Shown here piece by piece: positions 34,192 to 43,146 of a stretch of DNA of 64,000 nucleotides. Under the pieces are notes generated by a model. The model worked only from the letters and a program-made list of their open reading frames with translations. It was not told the DNA's origin and did no database searches. The translations under genes and the position numbers were made by a program. The stretch's first letter is position 1. Each line of letters opens with the position of its first letter. The DNA is from AP-15 sp963781215 (GTDB lineage: Bacteria > Pseudomonadota > Alphaproteobacteria > ATCC43930 > CGMCC-115725). The stretch spans positions 62,001-126,000 of the forward strand of contig CAWAFE010000021.1 in assembly GCA_963781215.1 (NCBI GenBank). Direction: 5' to 3'.

Positions 34192-35205
34192 TCAGCGCGC
34201 CGGCAGCCATCCCGCCGCGGTCAGCACCCCCGCCGTCAGCACCAGCCAGAACAGCGAGAACGGCAAAAACACCTTCCAGCCGAGCCGCATCAGCTGGTCA
34301 TAGCGAAACCGCGGGAAGGTGGCGCGCACCCATAGGAAGCAAAACAGCACGAAGGCGATCTTGAGGAAGAACCAGATCGGCCCTGGGATCCAGGTGAACG
34401 GCGCCACCCCAACCGGCGCCAGCCAGCCGCCGAGAAACAGCACGCTCGTCATCGCACTGATCAGGATCATGTTGGCGTATTCGCCGAGATAGAACAACGC
34501 AAAGCTCATCGCCGAATATTCGACGAAATAGCCGGCGACCAGCTCGGTCTCGCCCTCGACCAGGTCGAACGGCGCCCGGTTGGTCTCGGCCAAGCCCGAG
34601 ATGAAGAAGATCACGAACATCGGCAACAGCGGGATCGCGAACCAGATGTTCCGCTGCGCCTCGACGATGGCGCTGAGATTGAGCGAGCCGGCGCAGAGCA
34701 GCACAGTGACGAGGACGAAGCCGATCGCCACCTCGTAGGAGACCATCTGTGCCGCCGAGCGCAATGCGCCGAGGAACGCGTAACGGGAATTCGACGCCCA
34801 GCCGGCGAGGATGATCCCGTAGACCCCGAGCGAGCTGATCGCGAAGAGATAGAGGATGCCGACATTGATATTGGCGATCACCACGCCGGCATCGAACGGG
34901 ATGACCGCCCAGGCGACTAGGCTCAACGTGAACGTAATGATCGGGGCAATGATGAACACCAGCCGGTTCGACCCGCTGGGGATGATCGTCTCCTTGATCA
35001 AGAGCTTGAGGCCATCGGCGAAGGGCTGAAGCAACCCGAACGGGCCGACAACGTTCGGCCCCTTGCGCAGCTGCGAGAGCGCCAGCACCTTGCGCTCGAA
35101 ATAAGTCAGGTAGGCGACCGCAATCAGCAGCGGCACGACCACCGCCAGCACCTCGCCGACGGTAATCACGGTCGGCAACGCGTAGCCGCTCCAAAAGCTA
35201 GCCAT
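34192..35205 (-). CDS. nuoH: NADH-quinone oxidoreductase subunit H
   Basis: This 337-residue membrane subunit sits at the quinone site. It has conserved loops KGPNVVGPFGLLQPFADGLK and AETNRAPFDLVEGETELVAG. It overlaps the end of nuoG by eight bases. Confidence 0.96.
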   Translation of the reverse strand: MASFWSGYALPTVITVGEVLAVVVPLLIAVAYLTYFERKVLALSQLRKGPNVVGPFGLLQPFADGLKLLIKETIIPSGSNRLVFIIAPIITFTLSLVAWAVIPFDAGVVIANINVGILYLFAISSLGVYGIILAGWASNSRYAFLGALRSAAQMVSYEVAIGFVLVTVLLCAGSLNLSAIVEAQRNIWFAIPLLPMFVIFFISGLAETNRAPFDLVEGETELVAGYFVEYSAMSFALFYLGEYANMILISAMTSVLFLGGWLAPVGVAPFTWIPGPIWFFLKIAFVLFCFLWVRATFPRFRYDQLMRLGWKVFLPFSLFWLVLTAGVLTAAGWLPAR

Positions 35206-37270
35206 GCGTTCCGGTCCGTTCCGATGGTTGGTGCGGCCGCGCGATGAACGCCTCGCTGCACTCGGCCATCGTCAGGCTCGCCCGGCTGATCGGGTCGGTC
35301 CGGTAGAAATCCGCGATCGGATAGGCAAAGGGCGTCGGCGCGATCGGGCCGGGCTCGCCAAAGGCCTGCCAGGCCGCCGGAGCGATCTGGTCGATCCCGG
35401 CGAGGACAGGATGGACCGCGCGCATGCGCCGGCGCACCTCGCCCAGCGTATCGAAAGGCAGCGGGCGCCCGATGGCGCCCGAGAGCGCCCGCAGGATCTT
35501 CCAATCCTCCCGCGCCTCGCCCGGCGGGAAGCCCGCGCGATGGCCGAGCTGCACCCGCCCCTCGGTGTTGACGTAGGTGCCGTCCTTCTCGGTATACGCG
35601 GCCCCCGGCAGGACGACATCGGCGCGCGCAGCACCGCGGTCGCCGTGGTGCCCCTGATAGACCACGAAGGCCGCACCGAGATCGCTGGTGTCGATCTCGT
35701 CGGCGCCGAGAAGGTAGAGAAGCTCGATGTCGCCCGAGCGGCACCCGGCGAGGATGCCGACAACGTCGCGCCCGCCCGGTCCCGGCACGAGGCCGAGGTC
35801 GAGGCCGGCGACCCGCGCCGCGGCGCGATGCAGCACGTTGAACCCGTTCCAGCCGTCGCGCACGAGGCCGCAGCCCTCCGCGATCGCGCGCGCCACCGCC
35901 AGCACTGCGGCGCCGTCCGGCCGGGCGAGTGCGCCCTGCCCCAGGACGAGCATCGGGTTCTTCGCCTCGCGCAGCCTCGCGGCCCAGGGGTGGCCGCCCT
36001 CGGCGAGCGCGCCCAGCGTATCGCCGCCGTCGCCCAGCATCTCGACCGGATAGGTCAGATCGAGGCGGGGGCCGATCGCTGCCACAGAGAACCCGCCGCG
36101 CATATAGCGCTTCCTCAGCCTCGCGTTGACGAGCGGCGCTTCAAAGCGCGGGCTGGTCCCGATCAGCAGGCACGCGTCCGCATTCTCGATGCCGGCGATC
36201 GTCGTGTTGAAGAGATAGCCGGCACGGCACCGCGGATCGAGCCTGGCGCCGTCCTGGCGGCAGTCGAGGCTCGCGGCATCCAGCCCGGCCATCAGCTCCT
36301 TCACCGCGAACATCGACTCGGCGTCGCACAAATCGCCGGCGATCACGGCGATCCGTTCGCCCGGCGCCGACCTCAGCCGCTGCGCCACCAGCTCCAGGGC
36401 CTCGCGCCAATCGGCCTCGCACAGCCTTCCGTCACGACGGATATAGGGGCGGTCGAGCCGGCCCCGGCGCAGCCCGTCGACGGCGTACCGGGTCTTGTCC
36501 GAGATCCATTCTTCGTTCACCGCCTCGTTGAGCCGCGGCAGCACGCGCAGCACCTGCGCATCGCGCGAATCGAGCCGGATGTTGCTGCCGACCGCGTCCA
36601 TCACGTCGACCAACTCGGTCTTCGTCAGCTCCCACGGCCGGGCGAGGAAGGCATACGGCTTCGAGGTCAGCGCGCCGACCGGGCACAGATCGATGATGTT
36701 GGCCGACAGCTCGGAGCCCAGCGCCTGCTCGATATAGGTATCGATCTCCATGTCCTCGCCGCGCCCGGTGGCGCCGAGCTCCTGCACCCCGGCAATTTCG
36801 GTCAGAAAGCGGATGCAGCGCGTGCAATGAATGCAGCGCGTCATCTGGGTCTTGACCAGCGGGCCGAAATCCTTGTCGCGCACCGCGCGCTTGTTCTCCT
36901 CGAACCGGCTGCGGTCGAAGCCGTAGGCCATCGCCTGGTCCTGCAGGTCGCACTCGCCGCCCTGGTCGCAGATCGGGCAGTCGAGCGGATGGTTGATCAG
37001 CAGGAACTCCATGACCCCGTTGCGCGCCTTGACGGCTTTGGGCGAGTTGGTGTGGATCACCATGCCGTCGCCCACCGGCATCGCGCACGACGCGATGGGT
37101 TTGGGAGAGCGCTCCATCTCCACCAGGCACATCCGGCAGTTCCCGGCGATCGACAGGCGCTCGTGAAAGCAGAAATGCGCGACCTCGATCCCTGCTTGCT
37201 CGCAGGCTTGCAGGATCGTGGTCCCGGCCGGCACCTCGATCTCGGTCCCGTCGATCGTCAGCTTCGGCAT
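35198..37270 (-). CDS. nuoG: NADH-quinone oxidoreductase subunit G
   Basis: This 690-residue peripheral-arm subunit has an N-terminal 2Fe-2S domain (C34, C45, C48, C62) and a His/Cys motif in CPICDQGGECDLQDQ. The 4Fe-4S motif is CIHCTRCIRF, and a molybdopterin-oxidoreductase-like C-terminal domain follows. It carries electrons from NuoF to NuoI. The length is normal for alphaproteobacteria. Confidence 0.95.
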   Translation of the reverse strand: MPKLTIDGTEIEVPAGTTILQACEQAGIEVAHFCFHERLSIAGNCRMCLVEMERSPKPIASCAMPVGDGMVIHTNSPKAVKARNGVMEFLLINHPLDCPICDQGGECDLQDQAMAYGFDRSRFEENKRAVRDKDFGPLVKTQMTRCIHCTRCIRFLTEIAGVQELGATGRGEDMEIDTYIEQALGSELSANIIDLCPVGALTSKPYAFLARPWELTKTELVDVMDAVGSNIRLDSRDAQVLRVLPRLNEAVNEEWISDKTRYAVDGLRRGRLDRPYIRRDGRLCEADWREALELVAQRLRSAPGERIAVIAGDLCDAESMFAVKELMAGLDAASLDCRQDGARLDPRCRAGYLFNTTIAGIENADACLLIGTSPRFEAPLVNARLRKRYMRGGFSVAAIGPRLDLTYPVEMLGDGGDTLGALAEGGHPWAARLREAKNPMLVLGQGALARPDGAAVLAVARAIAEGCGLVRDGWNGFNVLHRAAARVAGLDLGLVPGPGGRDVVGILAGCRSGDIELLYLLGADEIDTSDLGAAFVVYQGHHGDRGAARADVVLPGAAYTEKDGTYVNTEGRVQLGHRAGFPPGEAREDWKILRALSGAIGRPLPFDTLGEVRRRMRAVHPVLAGIDQIAPAAWQAFGEPGPIAPTPFAYPIADFYRTDPISRASLTMAECSEAFIARPHQPSERTGTHG

Positions 37271-37316
37271 CGGGTCCTTCTCGTTATCCAGCCGCGCAAT
37301 TTCGACCGAAAAGCAC

Positions 37317-37547
37317 TCACTTCAGCGCGACCGCCTGCCGGCGTTGCAGCTCCGCCAACGCCGCAACAATGTGCTCCGGGTGCTGCGAAGCGTGCTCGAT
37401 CTCCCACAACCAGGCCTCGCCGTCCCCGGTATAGTCGTGGATGACCAGATCCGGCCCGGCGTCATGCGCCACGGCGATCTCATCCGCTTGGCCAGGCCAA
37501 GGCCGCAGCTCGATCGCCATCGTATCGGTCTCCGGGCAGTAGCGCAC
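37317..37547 (-). CDS. DUF2283-like small protein inside the nuo operon
   Basis: This 76-residue soluble protein, from a GTG at 37547, contains YCPETDTMAIELRPWPG and then DLVIHDYTGDGEAWLWEIEHAS. That is the beta-hairpin pattern of DUF2283 proteins (Y.PE.D.L.I.L ... G...GIEI..AS). It sits between nuoF and nuoG on the same strand. The start is uncertain, because the frame extends about a dozen codons upstream without another start. I see no known complex I role. Confidence 0.6.
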   Translation of the reverse strand: MRYCPETDTMAIELRPWPGQADEIAVAHDAGPDLVIHDYTGDGEAWLWEIEHASQHPEHIVAALAELQRRQAVALK

Positions 37548-37628
37548 CGGCTCCCAGGCGAGGCGGGAAGGGCGATCCTGTCAAGTGACAAGGCGCTCGG
37601 GCTCGGCCATGGCTCGCCGCGGACGCGT

Positions 37629-38919
37629 TCACTCCGCCGCCTGCGGCAGCGCGGCCGCCCGGTACTCGGCGATGCGGCGCTCCAGCTCCGGACGGAAATG
37701 GCGGATCAGCCCCTGCACCGGCCAGGCCGCGCCATCGGCCAGCGCGCAGATCGTGTGTCCCTCGATCTCGTAGGAGACGTCGAGCAGCGTGTCGATCTCG
37801 GCGACCGAGGCGTTGCCCTCGACCATGCGCTCCATGACCCGCCACACCCATCCCAGGCCTTCGCGGCATGGGGTGCACTGGCCGCAGCTCTCGTGCTTGT
37901 AGAATTTTGACAACCGCGCGATCGCCTTCACGATATCGGTCGATTGGTCCATGACGATGACGGCGGCGGTGCCGAGCCCGCTCTTAACCGCCGCCAGACT
38001 GTCGAAATCCATCAGCACCGTGTCGCAGATCGATTTCGGCAGGACCGGCACCGACGAGCCGCCCGGGATGATCGCCAGCAGATTGTCCCAGCCGCCGCGC
38101 ACCCCCCCGGCATGCCGCTCGACCAGTTCCTTGAGCGGGATGCTCATCGCCTCCTCGACATTGCACGGCTGGTTCACATGGCCGGAAATGCAGTAGATCT
38201 TGGTGCCGGTGTTTTTGGGCCGGCCAATCCCGGCAAACCAGGCTGCTCCCCGGCGCAGGATCGCCGGAGCCGATGCGATGGTCTCGACGTTGTTGACCGT
38301 GCTCGGGCAGCCATAGAGGCCGACTGCGGCGGGGAACGGCGGTTTCAGCCGCGGCTGGCCCTTGCGCCCCTCCAGGCTTTCGAGCAGTCCCGTCTCCTCG
38401 CCGCAGATATAGGCGCCGGCGCCGCGGTGCAGATGGATCTCGAAATCATAATCCGAGCCGCAGGCGTTCTTGCCGACGAGCCCCGCCGCATAGGCCTCGT
38501 CGATCGCCGCCTGGAGCCGCTGGGCCTCGTTATAGAACTCGCCGCGAATATAGATGTAGCAATGATGGGCACCCATCCCGGCCGAGGCCAACAGGCAGCC
38601 TTCGACCAGCTTGTGCGGATCGTTGCGCAGGATGTCGCGATCCTTGCAGGTGCCGGGCTCGCTCTCGTCGGCGTTGACGATCAGATAAGTCGGTCGGTCG
38701 CTCTCCTTCGGCATGAAGGACCATTTGAGGCCGGTCGGAAAGCCGGCACCGCCCCTTCCGCGCAGGCCCGATTCCTTGATCTCTTCGACGATCCAGTCGC
38801 GGCCCTTGAGAATCAGAATCCTTGGTGCCGTCCCAATCGCCGCGCCGCCGCGCACCGTCGAGCCGCCAATCGTCCTGGCCGTAGAGGTTGGTGAAGATGC
38901 GGTCGCTGTCGGCGAGCAT
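37629..38919 (-). pseudogene. nuoF: NADH-quinone oxidoreductase subunit F, frame broken by one extra base
   Basis: NuoF binds NADH and FMN and holds a 4Fe-4S cluster. The ATG at 38919 opens the expected N-terminus (MLADSDRIFTNLYGQDDWRL, then GDWDGTK). The rest, from ILKGRDWIVEEI on, lies in another frame, with FMN loop GRGGAGFPTGLKW, GAGAYICGEETGLLESLEG and cluster motif ESCGQCTPCREG. The switch is at the CC at 38820-38821. Removing one base gives a 429-residue protein, the normal size. A downstream GTG or CTG start would drop about 40 residues. Complex I without NuoF is inactive, so a sequence error is likely. It has a GAGGGACGCGA site upstream and follows nuoE by 9 bases. Confidence 0.9.
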
Positions 38920-38928
38920 TCGCGTCCC

Positions 38929-39528
38929 TCACTTCAAGGTAGTGCGGCCGCCAACCGGCTCGGAGCCGTGGCGGCCGATGACCGAGCCCGGCGGCGGCGC
39001 CTTGCCGTCGCGCAGCGCGTCGAGCAGCGCCTCGGTCGCCGGCCCGTCGAGGTCCTCGTAGAAGTCATCGTTGACCTGCAGGATCGGGGCGTTGACGCAG
39101 GCGCCCAGGCACTCGACCTCGACCAATGTAAAGAGGCCATCGGCCGTGCTGCCGCCGACGCCGATCCCGAGCCCGCGCCGGCAAGCCTCGACCACGGCGT
39201 CCGAGCCGCGCAGCCAGCAAGGGGTCGTCGTGCAGGCCTGCAACAGATACCGCCCTACTGGGCGCAGATTGAACATCGTATAGAAGCTGCCGACCTCGTA
39301 GACCCGGATTGGCGCCATTTCGAGCATTTCGGCGACGTGGTCCATCGCCGCCCGCGGCAGCCAGCCGCCCTGCTGGCGCTGCGCCAGGTCGAGCAATGGC
39401 AGAACCGCGCTCGCCTGCCGGCCGGGCGGGTATTTGGCGATGTGGGCCTTCGCCAGCTCGAGATTTTTCGGGCTGAACGCGAAGCTCGCGGGCTGCTCGA
39501 AGGGCAGCGTCTGGACCGGTTCGCTCAT
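38929..39528 (-). CDS. nuoE: NADH-quinone oxidoreductase subunit E
   Basis: This 199-residue thioredoxin-like 2Fe-2S subunit has C99, C104, C140 and C144 as cluster ligands (ACTTTPCW and ECLGACVNAP). It partners NuoF in the NADH-oxidising module. It overlaps the nuoD stop in a GATGA junction. Confidence 0.95.
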   Translation of the reverse strand: MSEPVQTLPFEQPASFAFSPKNLELAKAHIAKYPPGRQASAVLPLLDLAQRQQGGWLPRAAMDHVAEMLEMAPIRVYEVGSFYTMFNLRPVGRYLLQACTTTPCWLRGSDAVVEACRRGLGIGVGGSTADGLFTLVEVECLGACVNAPILQVNDDFYEDLDGPATEALLDALRDGKAPPPGSVIGRHGSEPVGGRTTLK

Positions 39529-40739
39529 CGGTCAATCTCGCCGAAGACGATGTCCATCGAGCCGATGATCGCGACGACATCGGCCAGCATATGGCCGCGC
39601 GCCATGAAATCGGTGGCCTGCAGAAAGGCGAAGCCCGGCGCGCGGATCTTGCAGCGATAGGGCCGGTTGGTGCCGTCGGCGACGAGGAAGACGCCGAACT
39701 CGCCCTTGGGCGCCTCGACCGCGGTGTAGGTTTCGCCCGCGGGCACGTGGTAGCCCTCAGTATAGAGCTTGAAGTGGTGGATCAGCGCCTCCATCGAGCT
39801 CTTCATCTCGGCCCGCGGCGGCGGCGCCACCTTATGGTCGTCGACCTTGACCGGCCCCGCCGGCATCTGCGCCAACGCCTGCCTGATGATGCGCACCGAC
39901 TGGCGCATTTCCTCGATCCGCACCAGGTAGCGGTCGTAGCAGTCGCCGTTCCGGCCGATCGGTACGTCAAACTCGATCTTGTCGTAGGCGTCGTAGGGCT
40001 GCGCCCGGCGCAAATCCCAAGGGGTCGCCGAGCCGCGCAGCATCGGCCCGGAGAAGCCCCAATCGGCGGCTTCTTGCGGGCTCACCACGCCAATATCGAC
40101 GGTGCGCTGCTTGAAGATGCGGTTCTCGGTCAGAATGCGCTCGATATCGTCGATCGTCCTGGGGAAGGTGTCGCAAAAGGCGAGGATGTCGTCGGCGAGC
40201 CCCTGCGGCAGATCGAGATGGACGCCGCCCGGTCGGAAATAATTGGCGTGCAGGCGGGCACCCGAAGCGCGCTCGTAGAACTCCATCAGCCGCTCGCGCT
40301 CTTCGAACCCCCACAAGAAGGGCGTGATCGCCCCGACATCGAGGCCGAAGGCGCAGACCGTCAGGAGATGGTTCAGGATGCGGGTGATCTCGGCAAACAG
40401 CACCCGGATATATTGCGCGCGCGGCGGCGGCGTGATCCCCATCAGCTTCTCGACGGCGAGCGCGAAGGCGTGCTCCTGGCACATCGGCGAGACGTAGTCG
40501 AGCCGGTCGAAATAGGGGATCGCCTGCAGATAGGTCTTATGTTCGATCAGCTTTTCGGTGCCGCGGTGCAGAAGCCCGATATGCGGGTCGGCGCGCTCGA
40601 TGATCTCGCCGTCCATCTCGAGGACCAGCCGCATCACTCCGTGCGCCGCCGGGTGCTGCGGCCCGAAATTCATCGTGAAATTCTTGATCTGCGGCGGGCC
40701 TTCGAGCTCGCGCCCCGCCGCCGCCCGGTCTTCGCTCAT
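39525..40739 (-). CDS. nuoD: NADH-quinone oxidoreductase subunit D
   Basis: This 404-residue subunit helps form the quinone-binding pocket. It opens with NFTMNFGPQHPAAHGVMRLV and contains HIGLLHRGTEKLIEHKTYLQ and DPCY-like RNGDCYDRYLVR. NuoC and NuoD are separate genes here. The ATG overlaps the nuoC stop by four bases. Confidence 0.96.
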   Translation of the reverse strand: MSEDRAAAGRELEGPPQIKNFTMNFGPQHPAAHGVMRLVLEMDGEIIERADPHIGLLHRGTEKLIEHKTYLQAIPYFDRLDYVSPMCQEHAFALAVEKLMGITPPPRAQYIRVLFAEITRILNHLLTVCAFGLDVGAITPFLWGFEERERLMEFYERASGARLHANYFRPGGVHLDLPQGLADDILAFCDTFPRTIDDIERILTENRIFKQRTVDIGVVSPQEAADWGFSGPMLRGSATPWDLRRAQPYDAYDKIEFDVPIGRNGDCYDRYLVRIEEMRQSVRIIRQALAQMPAGPVKVDDHKVAPPPRAEMKSSMEALIHHFKLYTEGYHVPAGETYTAVEAPKGEFGVFLVADGTNRPYRCKIRAPGFAFLQATDFMARGHMLADVVAIIGSMDIVFGEIDR

Positions 40740-41371
40740 CCGCCGCCTTCTCCCGGAGCCTTCGGCTCGGCTTCGCCGGCCTTCTCGTCGCCGGGGAGGA
40801 TCTTGTCCATCCCCTCCCAAGGCGACAGGAAATCAAAGGTGCGGAACTCCTGCTGCAGCCGCACGGGCTCGTAGACGACGCGCTTCTGCTCCTCGTCGTA
40901 GCGCAATTCGACGTAGCCCGTCAGCGGAAAATCCTTGCGCAGCGGATGCCCCTCGAAGCCGTAGTCGGTCAGGATGCGGCGCAGGTCGGGGTTGTCCGCG
41001 AAATAGATGCCAAAGAGGTCCCAGGCCTCCCGCTCCCACCACCCGGCGCTGCTGTAGAGCCCGACCACCGACGGCACCGGCTGCTCGTCGTCGGTCTCGA
41101 TCTTGACGCGGATACGCTGATTGAGGCTGAGGCTGAGAAGGTTGTAGACGACCTCGAAACGCAACGGCCGGTCGGGGTAATCGACGCCGCAGATGTCGCA
41201 GAGCACCGTAAACCGGCATTTCGGGTCGTCGCGCAGAAAGCTCAGCGCCTCGGGCAGCGCGGCGCGTGCGGTGCGAATGGCGAGCTCGCCGTGGCGGATT
41301 TCGGCCGCGGCCACCACGCCAGGTAGTGCGGCCGCCAGATGTTCGGCCAAAGCCTCGAGGCGGTTGTCCAT
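40736..41371 (-). CDS. nuoC: NADH-quinone oxidoreductase subunit C
   Basis: This 211-residue peripheral-arm subunit has a core of FEVVYNLLSLSLNQRIRVK and the family signature WWEREAWDLFGIYFADNPDL. FEGHPLRKDFPLTGY follows. The ATG at 41371 is preferred over an in-frame TTG that overlaps nuoB. Confidence 0.95.
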   Translation of the reverse strand: MDNRLEALAEHLAAALPGVVAAAEIRHGELAIRTARAALPEALSFLRDDPKCRFTVLCDICGVDYPDRPLRFEVVYNLLSLSLNQRIRVKIETDDEQPVPSVVGLYSSAGWWEREAWDLFGIYFADNPDLRRILTDYGFEGHPLRKDFPLTGYVELRYDEEQKRVVYEPVRLQQEFRTFDFLSPWEGMDKILPGDEKAGEAEPKAPGEGGG

Positions 41372-41378
41372 GGCGGGG

Positions 41379-41921
41379 TTAGCGGGCAAAGTTGCTGGTG
41401 CGCCTGATCTTCTTCTGCAGCAGCAGCACGCCGTAAAGCAGCGCCTCGGCAGTCGGCGGGCAGCCAGGCACGTAGACGTCGACCGGCACGATGCGGTCGC
41501 AGCCGCGCACGACCGAGTAGGAATAGTGGTAATAGCCGCCGCCGTTGGCGCAGGAGCCCATCGAGATCACCCAGCGCGGCTCGGCCATCTGGTCGTAGAC
41601 CTTCCGCAAGGCGGGCGCCATCTTGTTGCACAAGGTGCCGGCGACGATCATCACGTCGGATTGGCGTGGGCTGGCGCGGAAGACGACGCCGAACCGGTCG
41701 AGATCGTAGCGGCTGGCGCCGGTGTGCATCATCTCGACAGCGCAGCAGGCAAGCCCGAAGGTCATCGGCCACAACGACCCGCTGCGCGCCCAATTGACGA
41801 GGTTGTCGAGCCGGGCGACGACAAAGCCCTTATCCTGCACCTCCTCGGTGGCGGCGCGAAGCAGCAGATCCTGCTCGCCGCCCGGCGGGAGCGGACGTCC
41901 GGGCGTGTCGATCACTCCCAT
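41379..41921 (-). CDS. nuoB: NADH-quinone oxidoreductase subunit B
   Basis: This 180-residue subunit carries the N2 4Fe-4S cluster next to the quinone site. Cysteines C59, C60, C124 and C154 are in GLACCAVEMM, MGSCANGGGYYHYSYSVV and VPGCPPTAEALLYG. Its start overlaps the nuoA end by ten bases. Confidence 0.96.
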   Translation of the reverse strand: MGVIDTPGRPLPPGGEQDLLLRAATEEVQDKGFVVARLDNLVNWARSGSLWPMTFGLACCAVEMMHTGASRYDLDRFGVVFRASPRQSDVMIVAGTLCNKMAPALRKVYDQMAEPRWVISMGSCANGGGYYHYSYSVVRGCDRIVPVDVYVPGCPPTAEALLYGVLLLQKKIRRTSNFAR

Positions 41922-42277
41922 TCCAGCGCCCCTTTGCACCACTCGTAGACGAAGCCGACTGTCAGCACCGCCAGGAACACCACCATTGACCAGAAGCCGA
42001 ACATTCCGATATCGCCGAGCGACACCGCCCAAGGGAACAGGAAAGCCACTTCAAGGTCGAATATGATGAACAGGATCGCCACCAGGTAATAGCGAACATC
42101 AAAGCGGATACGGGCGTCGTCGAACGGCTCGAAGCCGCATTCGTAAGGCGACAGCTTCTCGCTGTCGGGCCGCTGGCGGCCGAGCATGAAGGAGCCCGCG
42201 ACCATCGCCACGGCGACGGCGCCGGCGATGGCGAGAAACACCAGGATCGGGAAGTATTCGCGGAGCAGGCTTTCCAT
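41912..42277 (-). CDS. nuoA: NADH-quinone oxidoreductase subunit A
   Basis: This 121-residue subunit has three membrane helices. The conserved loop is KLSPYECGFEPFDDARIRFD, and FDLEVAFLFPWA follows. It is the first gene of the 14-gene nuo operon. A GGAGC site lies before the ATG at 42277. The 130-base spacer to tRNA-Asp probably contains the operon promoter, but none is convincing by eye. Confidence 0.95.
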   Translation of the reverse strand: MESLLREYFPILVFLAIAGAVAVAMVAGSFMLGRQRPDSEKLSPYECGFEPFDDARIRFDVRYYLVAILFIIFDLEVAFLFPWAVSLGDIGMFGFWSMVVFLAVLTVGFVYEWCKGALEWE

Positions 42278-42407
42278 CGGAGCTCCAACCGGCGGCGGCC
42301 GGTTGGAGCCGGCGACCGGGTGGTGTTGCAGATATGGGACCGGCGGCCGAAGAGGGAAGTCCGGCCCCACTTGCCGCGGCGCACGGTGGTCGCCGGCCCG
42401 CAATCGA

Positions 42408-42484
<77 letters not shown>

Positions 42485-42567
42485 TTGGCCTTCGACCGGG
42501 GCGGCCACTGGTACCCTTCCGCCGGAAGGGTTGTCAAGCAACCCTGCCGCCGCCGCCGAGATTCGGA

Positions 42568-42643
42568 TGGTGGGCGATGAGGGACTCGAACCCCCGACCC
42601 CCTCGGTGTAAACGAGATGCTCTACCAGCTGAGCTAATCGCCC
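42568..42643 (-). tRNA. tRNA-Val (anticodon TAC)
   Basis: The 76 bases carry an encoded CCA. The acceptor GGGCGAT pairs with ATCGCCC. The anticodon stem CTCG/CGAG closes the loop TTTACAC. It lies 46 bases after hupB. Confidence 0.96.
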
Positions 42644-42689
42644 CTGGCCCGCACGGCGCGGCCGAAACCGTCCGGCGATAGTCGCCGCG

Positions 42690-42962
42690 TCAGTTGAGCA
42701 AGTCGCGCAAGCCCTTACCCGGCTTGAACTTGGCCTGCTTGGATGCAGCGATCTTGATCTTCTCGCCGGTCCGAGGGTTGCGGCCTTCGGAAGCGGCCCG
42801 CGAGGCGACCGAGAACGTGCCGAACCCGACGAGGCGCACATCGTCGCCACCCTTCAAGGCTGCGGCGATGGCGTCGAACACCGCATCGACCGCTTTGCTT
42901 GCGTCGGTCTTCCTCAAATCGGTTTGACTGGTGACGGCGTCGACGAGTTCGTTCCTGTTCAC
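42690..42962 (-). CDS. hupB: HU-family DNA-binding protein
   Basis: This 90-residue nucleoid protein bends DNA as a dimer. It has the HU/IHF signature GFGTFSVASRAASEGRNPRTGE on the beta arm and the C-terminal FKPGKGLRDLLN. It follows lon, the usual place of hupB. Confidence 0.95.
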   Translation of the reverse strand: MNRNELVDAVTSQTDLRKTDASKAVDAVFDAIAAALKGGDDVRLVGFGTFSVASRAASEGRNPRTGEKIKIAASKQAKFKPGKGLRDLLN

Positions 42963-43114
42963 GGGCTCCCCCTGCGCAAGTATGCGGGATCGTTCCTGCG
43001 GTCTGTTCGCCAGCGAGTTTAGTGCCCGGCCGCCCCTCGGTCAACTCCGCTGCGGTGGAAAGAAGTGAAGCGATTGTTAGGCATTCCAGGCGGTTCCCGA
43101 TGCTGCGCCGCAAC

Positions 43115-43136
43115 AGGCCGCTGCCGATAGCGGCCT
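43115..43136 (-). terminator. Candidate hairpin after lon
   Basis: A perfect 8-base stem, AGGCCGCT with AGCGGCCT, and a 6-base loop lie 10 bases after the lon stop. No T-tract follows on the minus strand. It may terminate or stabilise the lon message ahead of hupB. Confidence 0.4.
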
Positions 43137-43146
43137 CCGGCCCAGC

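Noticed and set aside
35204..37444. A 746-codon open frame on the plus strand opposite nuoG
   Set aside because: It mirrors nuoG codon structure, as GC-rich genes do, and has no recognisable domain. Similar long frames lie opposite lon, clpX and amidase genes.
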